From contig NZ_PHUL01000001.1 of NCBI RefSeq assembly GCF_002813425.1, positions 2,549,001-2,613,000 of the forward strand: DNA of 64,000 bases, read 5' to 3'. Below the pieces are notes generated by a model, which did not search any database, had not been told where the DNA came from, and saw nothing but the letters and a program-made list of their open reading frames with translations. Of the stretch, positions 9,225 through 18,004 are shown piece by piece. Origin of the DNA: Cellulophaga sp. RHA19. Its GTDB lineage: Bacteria > Bacteroidota > Bacteroidia > Flavobacteriales > Flavobacteriaceae. The first letter of the stretch is position 1. Each line of letters begins with the position of its first letter. The position numbers and the translations under genes are program-made.

Positions 9225-9955
9225 TACTGGTTTAAGTTTTTAAGTTGAATAACTGTTAAAAACAAGAAAAACACTGTTAAGCTAATAAAGTAAATTAAGT
9301 CTCTTGTATCTATAACACCACGTGCAATACTTTCAAAATGTGCTTTCATACCTAATGATGCAATTGCAACAGAGGTTCCACCATCTGTAAATAAAGTACT
9401 AATACCCTGAAAACCGTAAAAATATACAAAACATAAAATAAGTGCCAATAAAAAAGCAACTATTTGGTTTTGAGAAAGGGTAGAGGCAAAAATACCAATA
9501 GCAGTATAGCTAGCCATTAAAAATAAAAGTCCAAAATAAGAACCAAAAACTACTCCCATATCTATGTTACCAACAGTTTGCCCAAGTTGAGACAAAGAGT
9601 ACACATATAAAAAGGTAGGTATTATAGCAATTATAACTAAGGTAAGCGTACCTAAAAATTTGCCTAAAACCGTTTGCCATAAAGAAATTGGTTTTATAAA
9701 AAGTAACTCTAAAGTTCCTGTTTTTCGCTCCTCAGAAAAGCTTTTCATTGTAATAGCAGGTATTAAAAATAAAAATATCCAAGGCACTAAAAAAAAGAAG
9801 TTACTAAGGTCTGCAAAACCGTAATCAAAAATATTATATTCTCCTTTAAAGACCCATAAAAACAGGCCGCTAAATATTAAAAACAAGCCAATGACCATAT
9901 AGCCAATTGGCGACGTAAAAAACGATTGTATTTCTCGTTTGTAAATGGCGTACAT
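9224..9955 (-). CDS. gldF: Gliding motility ABC transporter permease GldF
   Basis: The membrane subunit of the GldAFG transporter, ABC-2 type. The 243 residues contain six hydrophobic helices; the cytoplasmic loop after helix 2 carries the hallmark MKSFSEERKTGTLELLFIKP, typical of ABC-2 permeases. The gene starts immediately downstream of a small monooxygenase-like gene (4-base gap) and overlaps gldG by one base at its end. Confidence 0.94.
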   Translation of the reverse strand: MYAIYKREIQSFFTSPIGYMVIGLFLIFSGLFLWVFKGEYNIFDYGFADLSNFFFLVPWIFLFLIPAITMKSFSEERKTGTLELLFIKPISLWQTVLGKFLGTLTLVIIAIIPTFLYVYSLSQLGQTVGNIDMGVVFGSYFGLLFLMASYTAIGIFASTLSQNQIVAFLLALILCFVYFYGFQGISTLFTDGGTSVAIASLGMKAHFESIARGVIDTRDLIYFISLTVFFLFLTVIQLKNLNQ

Positions 9956-9959
9956 CTAA

Positions 9960-10256
9960 TTAATTTAAGGTTTCATTTTTATTTACAGTCCAAGCCTCTG
10001 GCTTAGCAGCAAATAATATTTTGGTTTTTGCCCAAACACCAGTAAATAAATCTGAGTGTCTGTACACATCTAAAGCATTTTCATTATCCCAATAACTATA
10101 AGTAAAAAATATAGTTGGGTTATTTTTATCTTGGTATAATTCTAAAAAATTACAACCATCAAAATTTCTAATTAAATGCTTAGACTCATTAAATATGTTT
10201 TCAAAGCTAACAATATTTTCAGTTTTAAACGTCAATTTTACAATGCGTACTATCAT
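9960..10256 (-). CDS. Antibiotic biosynthesis monooxygenase (ABM) fold protein
   Basis: A 98-residue single-domain protein with the dimeric alpha/beta ferredoxin-like ABM pattern: MIVRIVKLTF strand, the FNESKHLIRNFDGCNFLELYQD segment, then FFTYSYWDNENALDVYRHSDLF. Relatives include quinol monooxygenases such as YgiN and haem-degrading enzymes, but there is no way to assign a substrate here. It begins right at the end of the SAM hydrolase gene and is followed after 4 bases by gldF, so it is probably cotranscribed with both. Confidence 0.8.
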   Translation of the reverse strand: MIVRIVKLTFKTENIVSFENIFNESKHLIRNFDGCNFLELYQDKNNPTIFFTYSYWDNENALDVYRHSDLFTGVWAKTKILFAAKPEAWTVNKNETLN

Positions 10257-11087
10257 TTATAAAAAATTAATGGTTATTGTGTCTCTATAATCTAACCCTA
10301 ATAGGGTAGATGCGCCACCAACTGTAGTTAAATTACTTTTATAAATAGCAAGTTCTAAAAATTGAGATGAATTGAACAAAGCTAACAAGTCACCAGGACC
10401 ATTACGTCTATTTTTTTCAACCTCATAATTAATAATATCGCTATACTTATTGTGTATTGTTTTTAAAACCTTGCCGCGTACTCTAACCTCATAATCTCTA
10501 CCGTTTTTATAAGCGTCAAATAAGTTTTTCTGAATATTACTTACCACATTGCCATAGTTATCTATATAAACAATGTTGCCTATAATAGTTTTGCCACCGT
10601 CTATAAGTTGTGGTACAAAATCTTTAAAAGTTTTTAAATTATCAAACGGTTTGCCAACAACTTCCATTTTTCCGCCACGTGCCAAGTGGCAAGCAGCTTT
10701 TACAAACACATCATAAGTTGGGAAAGACCCATCTTTAGTGTCTGGTATATTAATAGAAACTATTTTTTCTGGTTTAACTTCAGAAGTTATTAAACAAACA
10801 ACACCGTTGTTTGCACTAATAAAATAATGTCCGTCTACGTAAGTAATTATATGCTCGTTTTCTCTTGTTAACTCGGCATCTACGCCAACAATATGTACTG
10901 TTCCTTTTGGGAACGTTTTATATGAGTTTTTAAGAATATAGGCACATTCCTGTATATTAAATGGGTTTATGCTATGAGAAATATCAACAATGGTAGCATT
11001 TTCAACCTCGCTGAAGATTGCTCCTTTAAGTGCGCCAACAAAATGGTCTTTGTATCCAAAATCAGTAGTTAGTGTTAGTATTGTCAT
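10257..11087 (-). CDS. S-adenosyl-L-methionine hydrolase (DUF62/SAM hydroxide adenosyltransferase)
   Basis: The family hydrolyses SAM to adenosine and methionine. The 276 residues show the two-domain chlorinase/fluorinase-like layout: N-terminal TLTTDFGYKDHFVGALKG with the catalytic-site Asp, DISHSINPFNIQECAYIL and VGVDAE, then C-terminal VYIDNYGNVVSNI and a final beta domain. Halogenases of this fold carry an extra loop that is not apparent, so the hydrolase reading is preferred. It is the first gene of the minus-strand run leading to gldF/gldG and is divergent from phoH. A TAATTTTG box on the minus strand at 11146-11153 may be its -7 element. Confidence 0.9.
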   Translation of the reverse strand: MTILTLTTDFGYKDHFVGALKGAIFSEVENATIVDISHSINPFNIQECAYILKNSYKTFPKGTVHIVGVDAELTRENEHIITYVDGHYFISANNGVVCLITSEVKPEKIVSINIPDTKDGSFPTYDVFVKAACHLARGGKMEVVGKPFDNLKTFKDFVPQLIDGGKTIIGNIVYIDNYGNVVSNIQKNLFDAYKNGRDYEVRVRGKVLKTIHNKYSDIINYEVEKNRRNGPGDLLALFNSSQFLELAIYKSNLTTVGGASTLLGLDYRDTITINFL

Positions 11088-11214
11088 TTATGACTGTTGA
11101 TATGTTTTTTACCGTGGTGCAGTGATTTTGATTAAATTTGTTATACAAAATTACATAAAAAATAGCCAACTAAAATTTATATTTACGTCCTAACCTTTTA
11201 ATACATTTTTTCAT

Positions 11215-12168
11215 TTGAACGAAATCATAATTGAACTCACAGAAATAAGTCCCAGAGAATTTTTTGGGCATCAAAATGCGCATATAGATTTATTGAAAAA
11301 ATACTTTCCTAAACTGAAGATTGTTGCTCGTGGTAGTAAAATTAAAGCCTACGGAGATGATGAGCATTTAGAAGAATTTGATAAGCGTTTAGCAATGCTT
11401 ATGACACATTTTGCTAAGTATAATAAAATAGACGAAAATGTTATAGAAAGAGTCTTTACTAGCAATAGTCAAGACGACTATGCTACAAAAGTAAGTAGCG
11501 GAGACGTTCTGGTACACGGAGTTAGTGGTAGGCTAATAAAAGCACAAACCGCAAACCAGCGTAAACTGGTAGAAGCTGCTAAAAACCACGATATGGTTTT
11601 TGCTATAGGACCAGCTGGTACTGGTAAAACTTATACTGGTGTAGCATTGGCTGTTAAAGCGCTAAAAGAAAAACAAGTAAGGCGTATTATTTTAACAAGA
11701 CCAGCTGTAGAAGCAGGGGAGAACCTAGGTTTTTTACCAGGAGATTTAAAAGAAAAGCTAGACCCTTATATGCAACCTTTATATGATGCTTTGCGTGATA
11801 TGATACCTGCAGAAAAATTAGCACATTACATAGAAAATGGTACCATACAAATTGCTCCTATGGCATTTATGCGTGGTAGAACATTAGATAATGCCTTTGT
11901 TATTTTAGATGAAGCACAGAATACAACACACGCCCAAATGAAAATGTTTTTAACACGTATGGGTAAAAATGCAAAGTTTTTATTAACAGGAGACCCAGGG
12001 CAGATAGATTTGCCACGTAGGGTAATTTCTGGATTAAAAGAAGCTTTACTAGTGCTGGGCAATGTAGAAGGTATAAAAATTATTTACCTTGATGATAAAG
12101 ACGTTGTAAGGCATAAATTGGTTAAAAAAGTTATAGAAGCATACAAAAATATAGAGCATCAAAATTAA
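11215..12168 (+). CDS. phoH: PhoH-like ATPase
   Basis: A cytoplasmic P-loop ATPase of the PhoH/YbeZ group, linked in other bacteria to ribosome or RNA metabolism. The 317 residues include an N-terminal KH-like region, Walker A GPAGTGKT (about residues 132-139), LTRPAVEAGE, Walker B FVILDEAQN and the C-terminal LTGDPGQIDLP. The start is TTG at 11215 (MNEIIIELTEI), which fits the conserved N-terminus; no ATG closer gives that sequence. It precedes purC by 9 bases. Confidence 0.93.
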   Translation: MNEIIIELTEISPREFFGHQNAHIDLLKKYFPKLKIVARGSKIKAYGDDEHLEEFDKRLAMLMTHFAKYNKIDENVIERVFTSNSQDDYATKVSSGDVLVHGVSGRLIKAQTANQRKLVEAAKNHDMVFAIGPAGTGKTYTGVALAVKALKEKQVRRIILTRPAVEAGENLGFLPGDLKEKLDPYMQPLYDALRDMIPAEKLAHYIENGTIQIAPMAFMRGRTLDNAFVILDEAQNTTHAQMKMFLTRMGKNAKFLLTGDPGQIDLPRRVISGLKEALLVLGNVEGIKIIYLDDKDVVRHKLVKKVIEAYKNIEHQN

Positions 12169-12177
12169 AATGTACTA

Positions 12178-13128
12178 ATGAATACAATTACAGATACCAA
12201 TTTTAAATTTCCTAAACAAGTAGACGTTTATAAGGGTAAGGTTAGAGAAGTATATCGTTTAGAGGATGATATTATGGTAATGGTAGCAACAGATAGGCTT
12301 TCTGCTTTTGACGTAGTTATGCCAAAAGGAATACCGTATAAAGGGCAAATTCTAAACCAGATTGCCACAAAAATGATGAATGATACAGCAGATATTGTTC
12401 CTAACTGGTTGCTGCAAACACCAGATGCTAACGTTGCTATTGGTCACGCTTGCGAGCCTTTTAAGGTAGAAATGGTAATACGTGGGTATATGTCTGGGCA
12501 CGCAGCTCGCGAGTATAAAGCTGGTAAACGTATGCTTTGTGGTGTTGCAATGGCAGATGGCTTAAAGGAGAACGATAAATTTCCTACGCCAATTATTACG
12601 CCAGCGACAAAGGCAGAAATGGGAGACCATGATGAAGATATTTCTAGGGAAGATATTATTAAGCGAGGTATAGTATCTGAGGAAGATTACAAACAGCTTG
12701 AAGAATATACGTTTGCTTTATTTAAAAGAGGAACAGAGATAGCAGCTAAACGCGGTTTAATTTTGGTAGATACCAAATATGAGTTTGGAAAAACTAAGGA
12801 TGGTAAAATTGTATTAATTGATGAAATACATACGCCAGATTCTTCTCGTTATTTTTATGCAGATGGTTATGCAGAACGTCAAGAAAAAGGAGAGGCACAA
12901 AAACAATTATCTAAGGAGTTTGTACGCCAATGGTTAATTAGTAATAATTTTCAAGGATTAGAGGGACAAACACTACCAGAAATGACAGATGAATATATAG
13001 CATCTGTATCTGAGAGATATATAGAATTATATGAGAATATTACAGGTGAAACATTTGTAAAAGCAGATATAACAGATATACAAAACCGTATAGAAACTAA
13101 TGTTTTAGCTTGTTTAAAAACATTATAG
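12178..13128 (+). CDS. purC: Phosphoribosylaminoimidazole-succinocarboxamide synthase
   Basis: SAICAR synthetase, which joins CAIR and aspartate in purine biosynthesis. The 316 residues have the family signatures: [12 protein letters not shown] at the N-terminus, [29 protein letters not shown], then LVDTKYEFG and [14 protein letters not shown]. The length matches the eukaryote-like/long form seen in Bacteroidota. It is probably cotranscribed with phoH and is closed by a strong terminator. Confidence 0.97.
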   Translation: MNTITDTNFKFPKQVDVYKGKVREVYRLEDDIMVMVATDRLSAFDVVMPKGIPYKGQILNQIATKMMNDTADIVPNWLLQTPDANVAIGHACEPFKVEMVIRGYMSGHAAREYKAGKRMLCGVAMADGLKENDKFPTPIITPATKAEMGDHDEDISREDIIKRGIVSEEDYKQLEEYTFALFKRGTEIAAKRGLILVDTKYEFGKTKDGKIVLIDEIHTPDSSRYFYADGYAERQEKGEAQKQLSKEFVRQWLISNNFQGLEGQTLPEMTDEYIASVSERYIELYENITGETFVKADITDIQNRIETNVLACLKTL

Positions 13129-13145
13129 TACTGTGAAATATTTAT

Positions 13146-13178
13146 AAAAAAGACCGCTATTTTATAGCGGTCTTTTTT
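13146..13178. terminator. Bidirectional terminator between purC and the response regulator
   Basis: Perfect 15-bp stem (13146-13160 with 13164-13178), 3-base loop, A tract and T tract, between convergent genes. Confidence 0.95.
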
Positions 13179-13182
13179 ATTT

Positions 13183-13587
13183 TTATACTTCTAAATTTTC
13201 TATAATAGATTTTAATTGCCCAGGTTTAATAGGCTTAATAATATATCCATTAATTTCAGATACATTATTAGCACGTTCTATATCTACAGGGTCAACAGAC
13301 GAAGAAACCATATAAACAGTAATTTTTTTATCTAGTTTGGGTTTAAATTTTGCATATTCTTCCATAAACTGAAAACCGTCCATAATTGGCATATTGTTGT
13401 CTAGGAAGATTACATCTGGTAATTCATAATTATTTTCAAGATTGTCTAGCATAAAATCTTTTGCTTCTTCTCCATCAGAAAAAACCATAATTTTTTTTGC
13501 TAAGCCTAAGGCTTTTATTGTTTTTACTATTGTAAATTGATAGATGTCATCATCATCAATAATACAGATGTTAAAATGGTTTTTCAT
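13183..13587 (-). CDS. Single-domain response regulator (receiver only)
   Basis: A 134-residue CheY/Rcp1-like receiver with no output domain. The acidic cluster is DDDD at 11-14, the phosphoacceptor Asp63 is in FLDNNMPIMDG, the switch Ser lies in YMVSSS and the conserved Lys in IIKPIKPGQL. It starts 7 bases after the PAS histidine kinase, so the two are a pair. Without an output domain it probably acts through protein contacts or a phosphorelay. Confidence 0.94.
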   Translation of the reverse strand: MKNHFNICIIDDDDIYQFTIVKTIKALGLAKKIMVFSDGEEAKDFMLDNLENNYELPDVIFLDNNMPIMDGFQFMEEYAKFKPKLDKKITVYMVSSSVDPVDIERANNVSEINGYIIKPIKPGQLKSIIENLEV

Positions 13588-13594
13588 AATTATT

Positions 13595-15889
13595 TTAGTT
13601 TAGGGTTACTATAAAAATTGTTCCTTTATTTACTTCACTTTTAGCAGTTATAGTGCCTCCAAGAGACTCTATTTGTACTTTGGTCATAAATAAACCAATT
13701 CCTTTTGCCTGCGGATGTCTGTGAAATACTTTGTTAAGACCAAATAATTTGTGTCCGTGTCTTTTTAGGTCTATGCCTAAGCCATTATCTTCTACGGTTA
13801 GTGTTATTCTGTCTTTAACTAATTGTGTTTGTATGTGTATTACAGGGTCACGATCTGGTGACTTGTATTTTAATGCATTACTAATTAAGTTTAAAAAAAT
13901 ACTTTCTAAATATAACTGACTATATAATACAGACGGAATTATAGAAAAATCACTTATTATAGTAGCGTTGGTTTTTTGAATTTCACCAGTTAGTATTTCT
14001 TTAGTTTTGTCTAAAATGGTTTCAAACTTTAATTTTTTTAGTTCTGTAGGCGCTCCGTTAGATGTTTTTAAAGCTTCAACAAGTGTGTCTAAGGTTTCTG
14101 TTAAGTGTCCTATAACTATCTCAAACTTACTAAATACCTCTGCTTTGTCTTCTTCATCTGTAGCACTGTTATAAAAGCCTAAAAGTGAATTTAAATTGCT
14201 AACAGGAGCTCTTAAATTATGCGATGTAATATGTGCAAAATCTGCTAGTTGTCTATTTTTATTTAATAGATTATCTGTTAAAACCTCTAATCTTTCTTTG
14301 GCTTTAGTTATTTTATATTCATTATGTTTTTGTTCTGTAATATCTCTAATAGCTACAGATATAAGTAAGCCTTCTTCTGTCTCTAAAGGGGATAAACTTA
14401 TCTGAATAGGAATTTTTTCTTTTAGTTTATTAACAGCAAAGTACTCTTCACTACCTTCTATTTTGTTTGTTTTTGCACTCGTAAAAAAATTATTATTATT
14501 TGTTTCATATCTGTGCATAAACTTTTCAGGTATAAAAAGTTTTACAGGCTTATGATATAATTCTGCAGATGGGTAGCCAAATAATTTTTCTGCCTGTTTA
14601 TTGCTAATTTGTATAACTCCATTCTCATCAATAATTAACATGGCATCAGGAGCAGATTCTAAAAGACCTCTAAATTTAATTTCGGCCATTCGTAACTGTG
14701 TTACATCTTGGCAGGTGCCCATCATTTCAATAGGTTCTCCTAACTCGTTAGTAATAAGTTCTCCTAATAAATGTACTGTTTTTGTTGTGCCGTCTTCTAA
14801 AACAATGCGGTGTAATACATCAGTAAACTTATTTACCTTTACTGTGTCATCTATAAAGTTAGAAACTTTTTCTCTATCTTCTGGATGTATATGGTTAAAG
14901 TATATTTCAAAGGGTATTGTTGGGTATAATATAGCATCTCTGCCAAAAATATTATACATATTTGTAGACCAATTAATTTCGTTGGTAATCATATTCCAAC
15001 TCCAATTACCAATCATTGTAATTTGTTCTGCGTAGTTTAGGAGTTGATTCTTTTTTATGAGTTCATTTTCAGCGTTTTTTCTTTCTGTTATATCATAAAA
15101 AATTCCTAGAATTCCTAGGTGTTCATCTAACTCATTTCTTAGCGGAGTTAAGGAAAGTTCTACAGGAAATAATGTTCCATTTTTTTTACGAAAAGTCCAT
15201 TCTCTTGTGTCTTTAATATTTTGTAATGCTAACTCGTAAAATGGATTAAAATTATCCATATACTCTTTATTATACTTTGCAGCAAATTCTTCACTTAACG
15301 ATTTTACTTCGTTTTCTAATAAAATAGAAGTAGGGGCAAGATTTCCAATAACTTCTTGTGCTTTAAAGCCTAATAGATTTTCTGCTCCAGAATTAAAATG
15401 CCTTACATTGCCTTCTTTATCTATAGATACTATTGATACAGCACTTGAGTTAATAATTGATTTTAATTCACTATTTACAGAATGTAATTGAAGCTCTGTC
15501 TTTTTAATTTCGGTAATTTCCTGAAAAATACCATAAACACGGGTTATGACTCCATTCTCTATATCAGCTAAGCCAATTTTACGAGCCCATATTTTTTTAC
15601 CTTTTACGGTTTCTAGAGCAACTTCTTCATCAAAACTAATACCACTATTAATTAAGTTGGACATTAATTCTGTTACTTTTTTTCTATGTTTTTTGTCTTT
15701 AAATAATGTAATTGTTTCTTTTAGATTTATTACTTCTCTATTTTCTAAATCAAGAATCTCACAAGTAATTTTGTCTAGTTTATAATTTTTTGTGTCTAAA
15801 TTTAATTCCCATATACCAATACGAGCTACATTATTAATACGATCTAGTGTATTTTTAATTTTAGGATTATTTTCAATAGCCTTATGCAT
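13595..15889 (-). CDS. Multi-PAS sensor histidine kinase, cytoplasmic
   Basis: 764 residues without a signal peptide or membrane helix. In order: four PAS/PAC domains (about 10-135, 140-275, 285-405, 410-530), each ending in a PAC motif such as GIFYDITERK or GTCQDVTQLR; a short coil; a HisKA-type dimerisation domain with the phosphoacceptor His557 in TSHNLRAPVSNL; and an ATPase domain with NLISNALKYKS, VEDNGLGIDL and KGIGLFMTK. The two-His layout AHITSHNLRAP is common in Bacteroidota kinases that pair with single receivers. The input signal is unknown; PAS domains could bind haem, flavin or small ligands, with no diagnostic residue visible. Confidence 0.93.
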   Translation of the reverse strand: MHKAIENNPKIKNTLDRINNVARIGIWELNLDTKNYKLDKITCEILDLENREVINLKETITLFKDKKHRKKVTELMSNLINSGISFDEEVALETVKGKKIWARKIGLADIENGVITRVYGIFQEITEIKKTELQLHSVNSELKSIINSSAVSIVSIDKEGNVRHFNSGAENLLGFKAQEVIGNLAPTSILLENEVKSLSEEFAAKYNKEYMDNFNPFYELALQNIKDTREWTFRKKNGTLFPVELSLTPLRNELDEHLGILGIFYDITERKNAENELIKKNQLLNYAEQITMIGNWSWNMITNEINWSTNMYNIFGRDAILYPTIPFEIYFNHIHPEDREKVSNFIDDTVKVNKFTDVLHRIVLEDGTTKTVHLLGELITNELGEPIEMMGTCQDVTQLRMAEIKFRGLLESAPDAMLIIDENGVIQISNKQAEKLFGYPSAELYHKPVKLFIPEKFMHRYETNNNNFFTSAKTNKIEGSEEYFAVNKLKEKIPIQISLSPLETEEGLLISVAIRDITEQKHNEYKITKAKERLEVLTDNLLNKNRQLADFAHITSHNLRAPVSNLNSLLGFYNSATDEEDKAEVFSKFEIVIGHLTETLDTLVEALKTSNGAPTELKKLKFETILDKTKEILTGEIQKTNATIISDFSIIPSVLYSQLYLESIFLNLISNALKYKSPDRDPVIHIQTQLVKDRITLTVEDNGLGIDLKRHGHKLFGLNKVFHRHPQAKGIGLFMTKVQIESLGGTITAKSEVNKGTIFIVTLN

Positions 15890-16272
15890 TATATTTTTTT
15901 TATAAACTTTGTAAGCGAAAATGTTGCTTTGGTAGGGGGGTACAACATTCTAAAAATAACCATTTTATTGAAATTATTGAGCCTTGTTACTAATAAATGT
16001 TCATATTGTTTATTTGTTTTCGATAAAAGACTACTTTAAGTTGTTAAATAGTAGTTGTTTATATTTATTTTGAAAGATTATAATTACAGATAAATCAAAT
16101 TATACTTGAAAAAAATGAAAAATACTAAGGAGTTTTATATATAAAACTCCTTATTTTTAGATTGTAAAATAATACAATTAATTAAAAAAAAGTTACATAT
16201 ACTATAAGTTTAGAAAGTATTTAGTAATTTTATCACTTAGTAATCAGCTAATTATAGCAAATAACTCAGTTT
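15890..16272. other. 383-base intergenic region between divergent genes
   Basis: Very A/T-rich with no convincing ORF. It must hold the promoters of the PAS kinase (minus) and the YchJ-like gene (plus), though no clean TAnnTTTG box is seen. Its only clear structure is the 28-base palindrome at 16126-16153. Confidence 0.6.
16126..16158 (+). terminator. Terminator-like hairpin with no gene reading into it
   Basis: A perfect 28-base palindrome (14 bp each side, 16126-16153) followed on the plus strand by ATTTTT-like bases. Flanking genes are transcribed away from it, so it may end a short unannotated transcript or act as a binding site. Confidence 0.5.
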
Positions 16273-16659
16273 ATGCAATGTCCTTGTACACCAACACAGC
16301 TTTATAAAAATTGTTGTGAAAAAGCTCATTTAGACATCACTAAGGTACAAACAGCAGAACAGTTAATGCGTTCTAGATATAGTGCTTTTGTGCTTGCAAA
16401 TATTGATTATTTGCAAAAAAGTCACCATAGTAAAACACGACCAGGAAAGAGAGGGAGAAAAGAAATTAAAGATTGGACAAACTCTGTTCATTGGATTAAG
16501 TTATCTGTTCTAGATACAGATAAAGGTGCTAAACACAATACTACAGGTAAGGTAGAGTTTAAAGCTTATTATATGGAAGATTCTAATATTATAATTTTAC
16601 ACGAAATTTCTAACTTTAGTAAAGAAAATGGACATTGGGTTTATGTAGATGGTAACTAA
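16273..16659 (+). CDS. YchJ family protein (SEC-C-like N-terminus)
   Basis: A 128-residue protein of the UPF0225/YchJ group. The N-terminal MQCPCTPTQLYKNCC is the Cys cluster usually seen as a zinc-binding SEC-C-like knuckle, followed by AEQLMRSRYSAFVLANIDYLQKSHH and a C-terminal NTF2-like beta region (VEFKAYYMED, FSKENGHWVYVDG). The role is unknown. The gene is single, convergent with the exonuclease gene that ends 1 base downstream. Confidence 0.88.
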   Translation: MQCPCTPTQLYKNCCEKAHLDITKVQTAEQLMRSRYSAFVLANIDYLQKSHHSKTRPGKRGRKEIKDWTNSVHWIKLSVLDTDKGAKHNTTGKVEFKAYYMEDSNIIILHEISNFSKENGHWVYVDGN

Positions 16660-16660
16660 G

Positions 16661-18004
16661 TTAAACTAGTTTTTGTTTTTTAACACCACGCAATATTTTT
16701 TGAATATCTAAATTATCTTTTTGAGGTATCAAATAGTTCTCTATATCTTCATTATTTTTAATAGTTTCTGTTTTATCAATAAAGCCATAGCCCATATATG
16801 TGCCATTTTTTAGTAAAACAAAAGCTTCTTCTTCTTCGGTGCGGCCTTTTTCTTTTAAAATCGTTAACTCGGCTACATCTTTAATGTGTTGTATAGCAAG
16901 GGTAACCCTTTGGTTGTAAGCTTCAGGAGCTTCATTGTCTCTACAAATGCCATTACAAGAACTAATTTTATGGTGGTTACAGGCGGCTACACCCTCCTGA
17001 AGGTGACAGTATTTAGGACATAAATTAAATAAAAAACACAGTTCTTCTACATAAGCTCTGCATTGCCTTATATTAGAAAATATTTTTAAAGGATTAGGAC
17101 TAGATTTTAAGGTATTATATGCCAAATGCATTATTCCTTTACGGTCTGTGTAACTAAAAACAGCATAGTTTTTTAGGTTTCTTTTAGCTAATTGGTTGTA
17201 CTCTGGGTAGTGTTGTTTTATAGCAGCATCTTCCATTAATAATGCTAGCAATTCGCTACCAGATAGTTCAAAATCTATATCTGCAGTCTCCCTACACATA
17301 TCTAAAGATTTTTGTGTTTTACTGTAAAAATGAGAAAGTACTCTTTTTTTTAAGTCTATTGCTTTACCAATGTAGATAATTTTTCCCTTCTTGTTTTTAA
17401 AGTAATAAATACCAGGTGTATTGGGTATTTTATTAAAAACCTCTGTAGGTAGGTGAGAAGGTAAAGCACCTTCTTTAGATGTTTTTTTAAGGAAACTATT
17501 AAAAACAGTTTCTGCATCATCTTGTGCTAGCAAAATTTTAAAAAGTGTAACGGTAGCTTCTGCATCGCCTCTTGCTCTGTGCCTGCCCTCTATAGTAATG
17601 TTTAGGTCTTTAGATATTTTTCCTAAGCTATAAGACTTATGGCCAGGTATAAGTTTTCTGGACAAACGAATTGTACACAGTTTTTTACGTCTAAAATCTT
17701 TATCTATAGCCTTAAACTCATTGCGTATTACATTGTAGTCAAAATTTACATTATGAGCTACAAATATGGTATCCTCGGTAATATCTAACACTTGTTGAGC
17801 AATTTCTGCAAAAGTAGGCGCATTGGCAACCATTGCATTATCTATACCTGTAAGTGTAGTAATGTAATAAGGTATTACAGATTCTGGGTTTACTAAAGAG
17901 GTAAACTCGTCTACAACTTTTTTGCCATCAAACTTAAAAATAGAAATTTCTGTAATTCTATTAGTTTGTCCGGTAGTTTCTACATCAATAATAGTATACA
18001 TCAT
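16661..18004 (-). CDS. DnaQ-type 3'-5' exonuclease fused to a UvrC/Cho-like GIY-YIG endonuclease domain
   Basis: 447 residues. The N-terminal DEDDh exonuclease domain (1-165) shows IIDVETTG with Asp7/Glu9, FVAHNVNFDYNVIRNEF and the final HRARGDAEAT. The GIY-YIG domain (about 190-290) shows NTPGIYYFKNKKGKIIYIGKA with the following LKKRVLSHF. The C-terminal part has a Cys-rich cluster (CPKYCHLQEGVAAC). This fusion is known in bacteria, often annotated as a PolIII epsilon homologue, and suits excision repair. It overlaps the stop of the S24 regulator gene, so the two are cotranscribed and the nuclease may be controlled by it. Confidence 0.92.
   Translation of the reverse strand: MMYTIIDVETTGQTNRITEISIFKFDGKKVVDEFTSLVNPESVIPYYITTLTGIDNAMVANAPTFAEIAQQVLDITEDTIFVAHNVNFDYNVIRNEFKAIDKDFRRKKLCTIRLSRKLIPGHKSYSLGKISKDLNITIEGRHRARGDAEATVTLFKILLAQDDAETVFNSFLKKTSKEGALPSHLPTEVFNKIPNTPGIYYFKNKKGKIIYIGKAIDLKKRVLSHFYSKTQKSLDMCRETADIDFELSGSELLALLMEDAAIKQHYPEYNQLAKRNLKNYAVFSYTDRKGIMHLAYNTLKSSPNPLKIFSNIRQCRAYVEELCFLFNLCPKYCHLQEGVAACNHHKISSCNGICRDNEAPEAYNQRVTLAIQHIKDVAELTILKEKGRTEEEEAFVLLKNGTYMGYGFIDKTETIKNNEDIENYLIPQKDNLDIQKILRGVKKQKLV

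Noticed and set aside
14601..15035. 144-residue plus-strand ORF
   Set aside because: Antisense to the PAS domains of the kinase; no signal in that direction.
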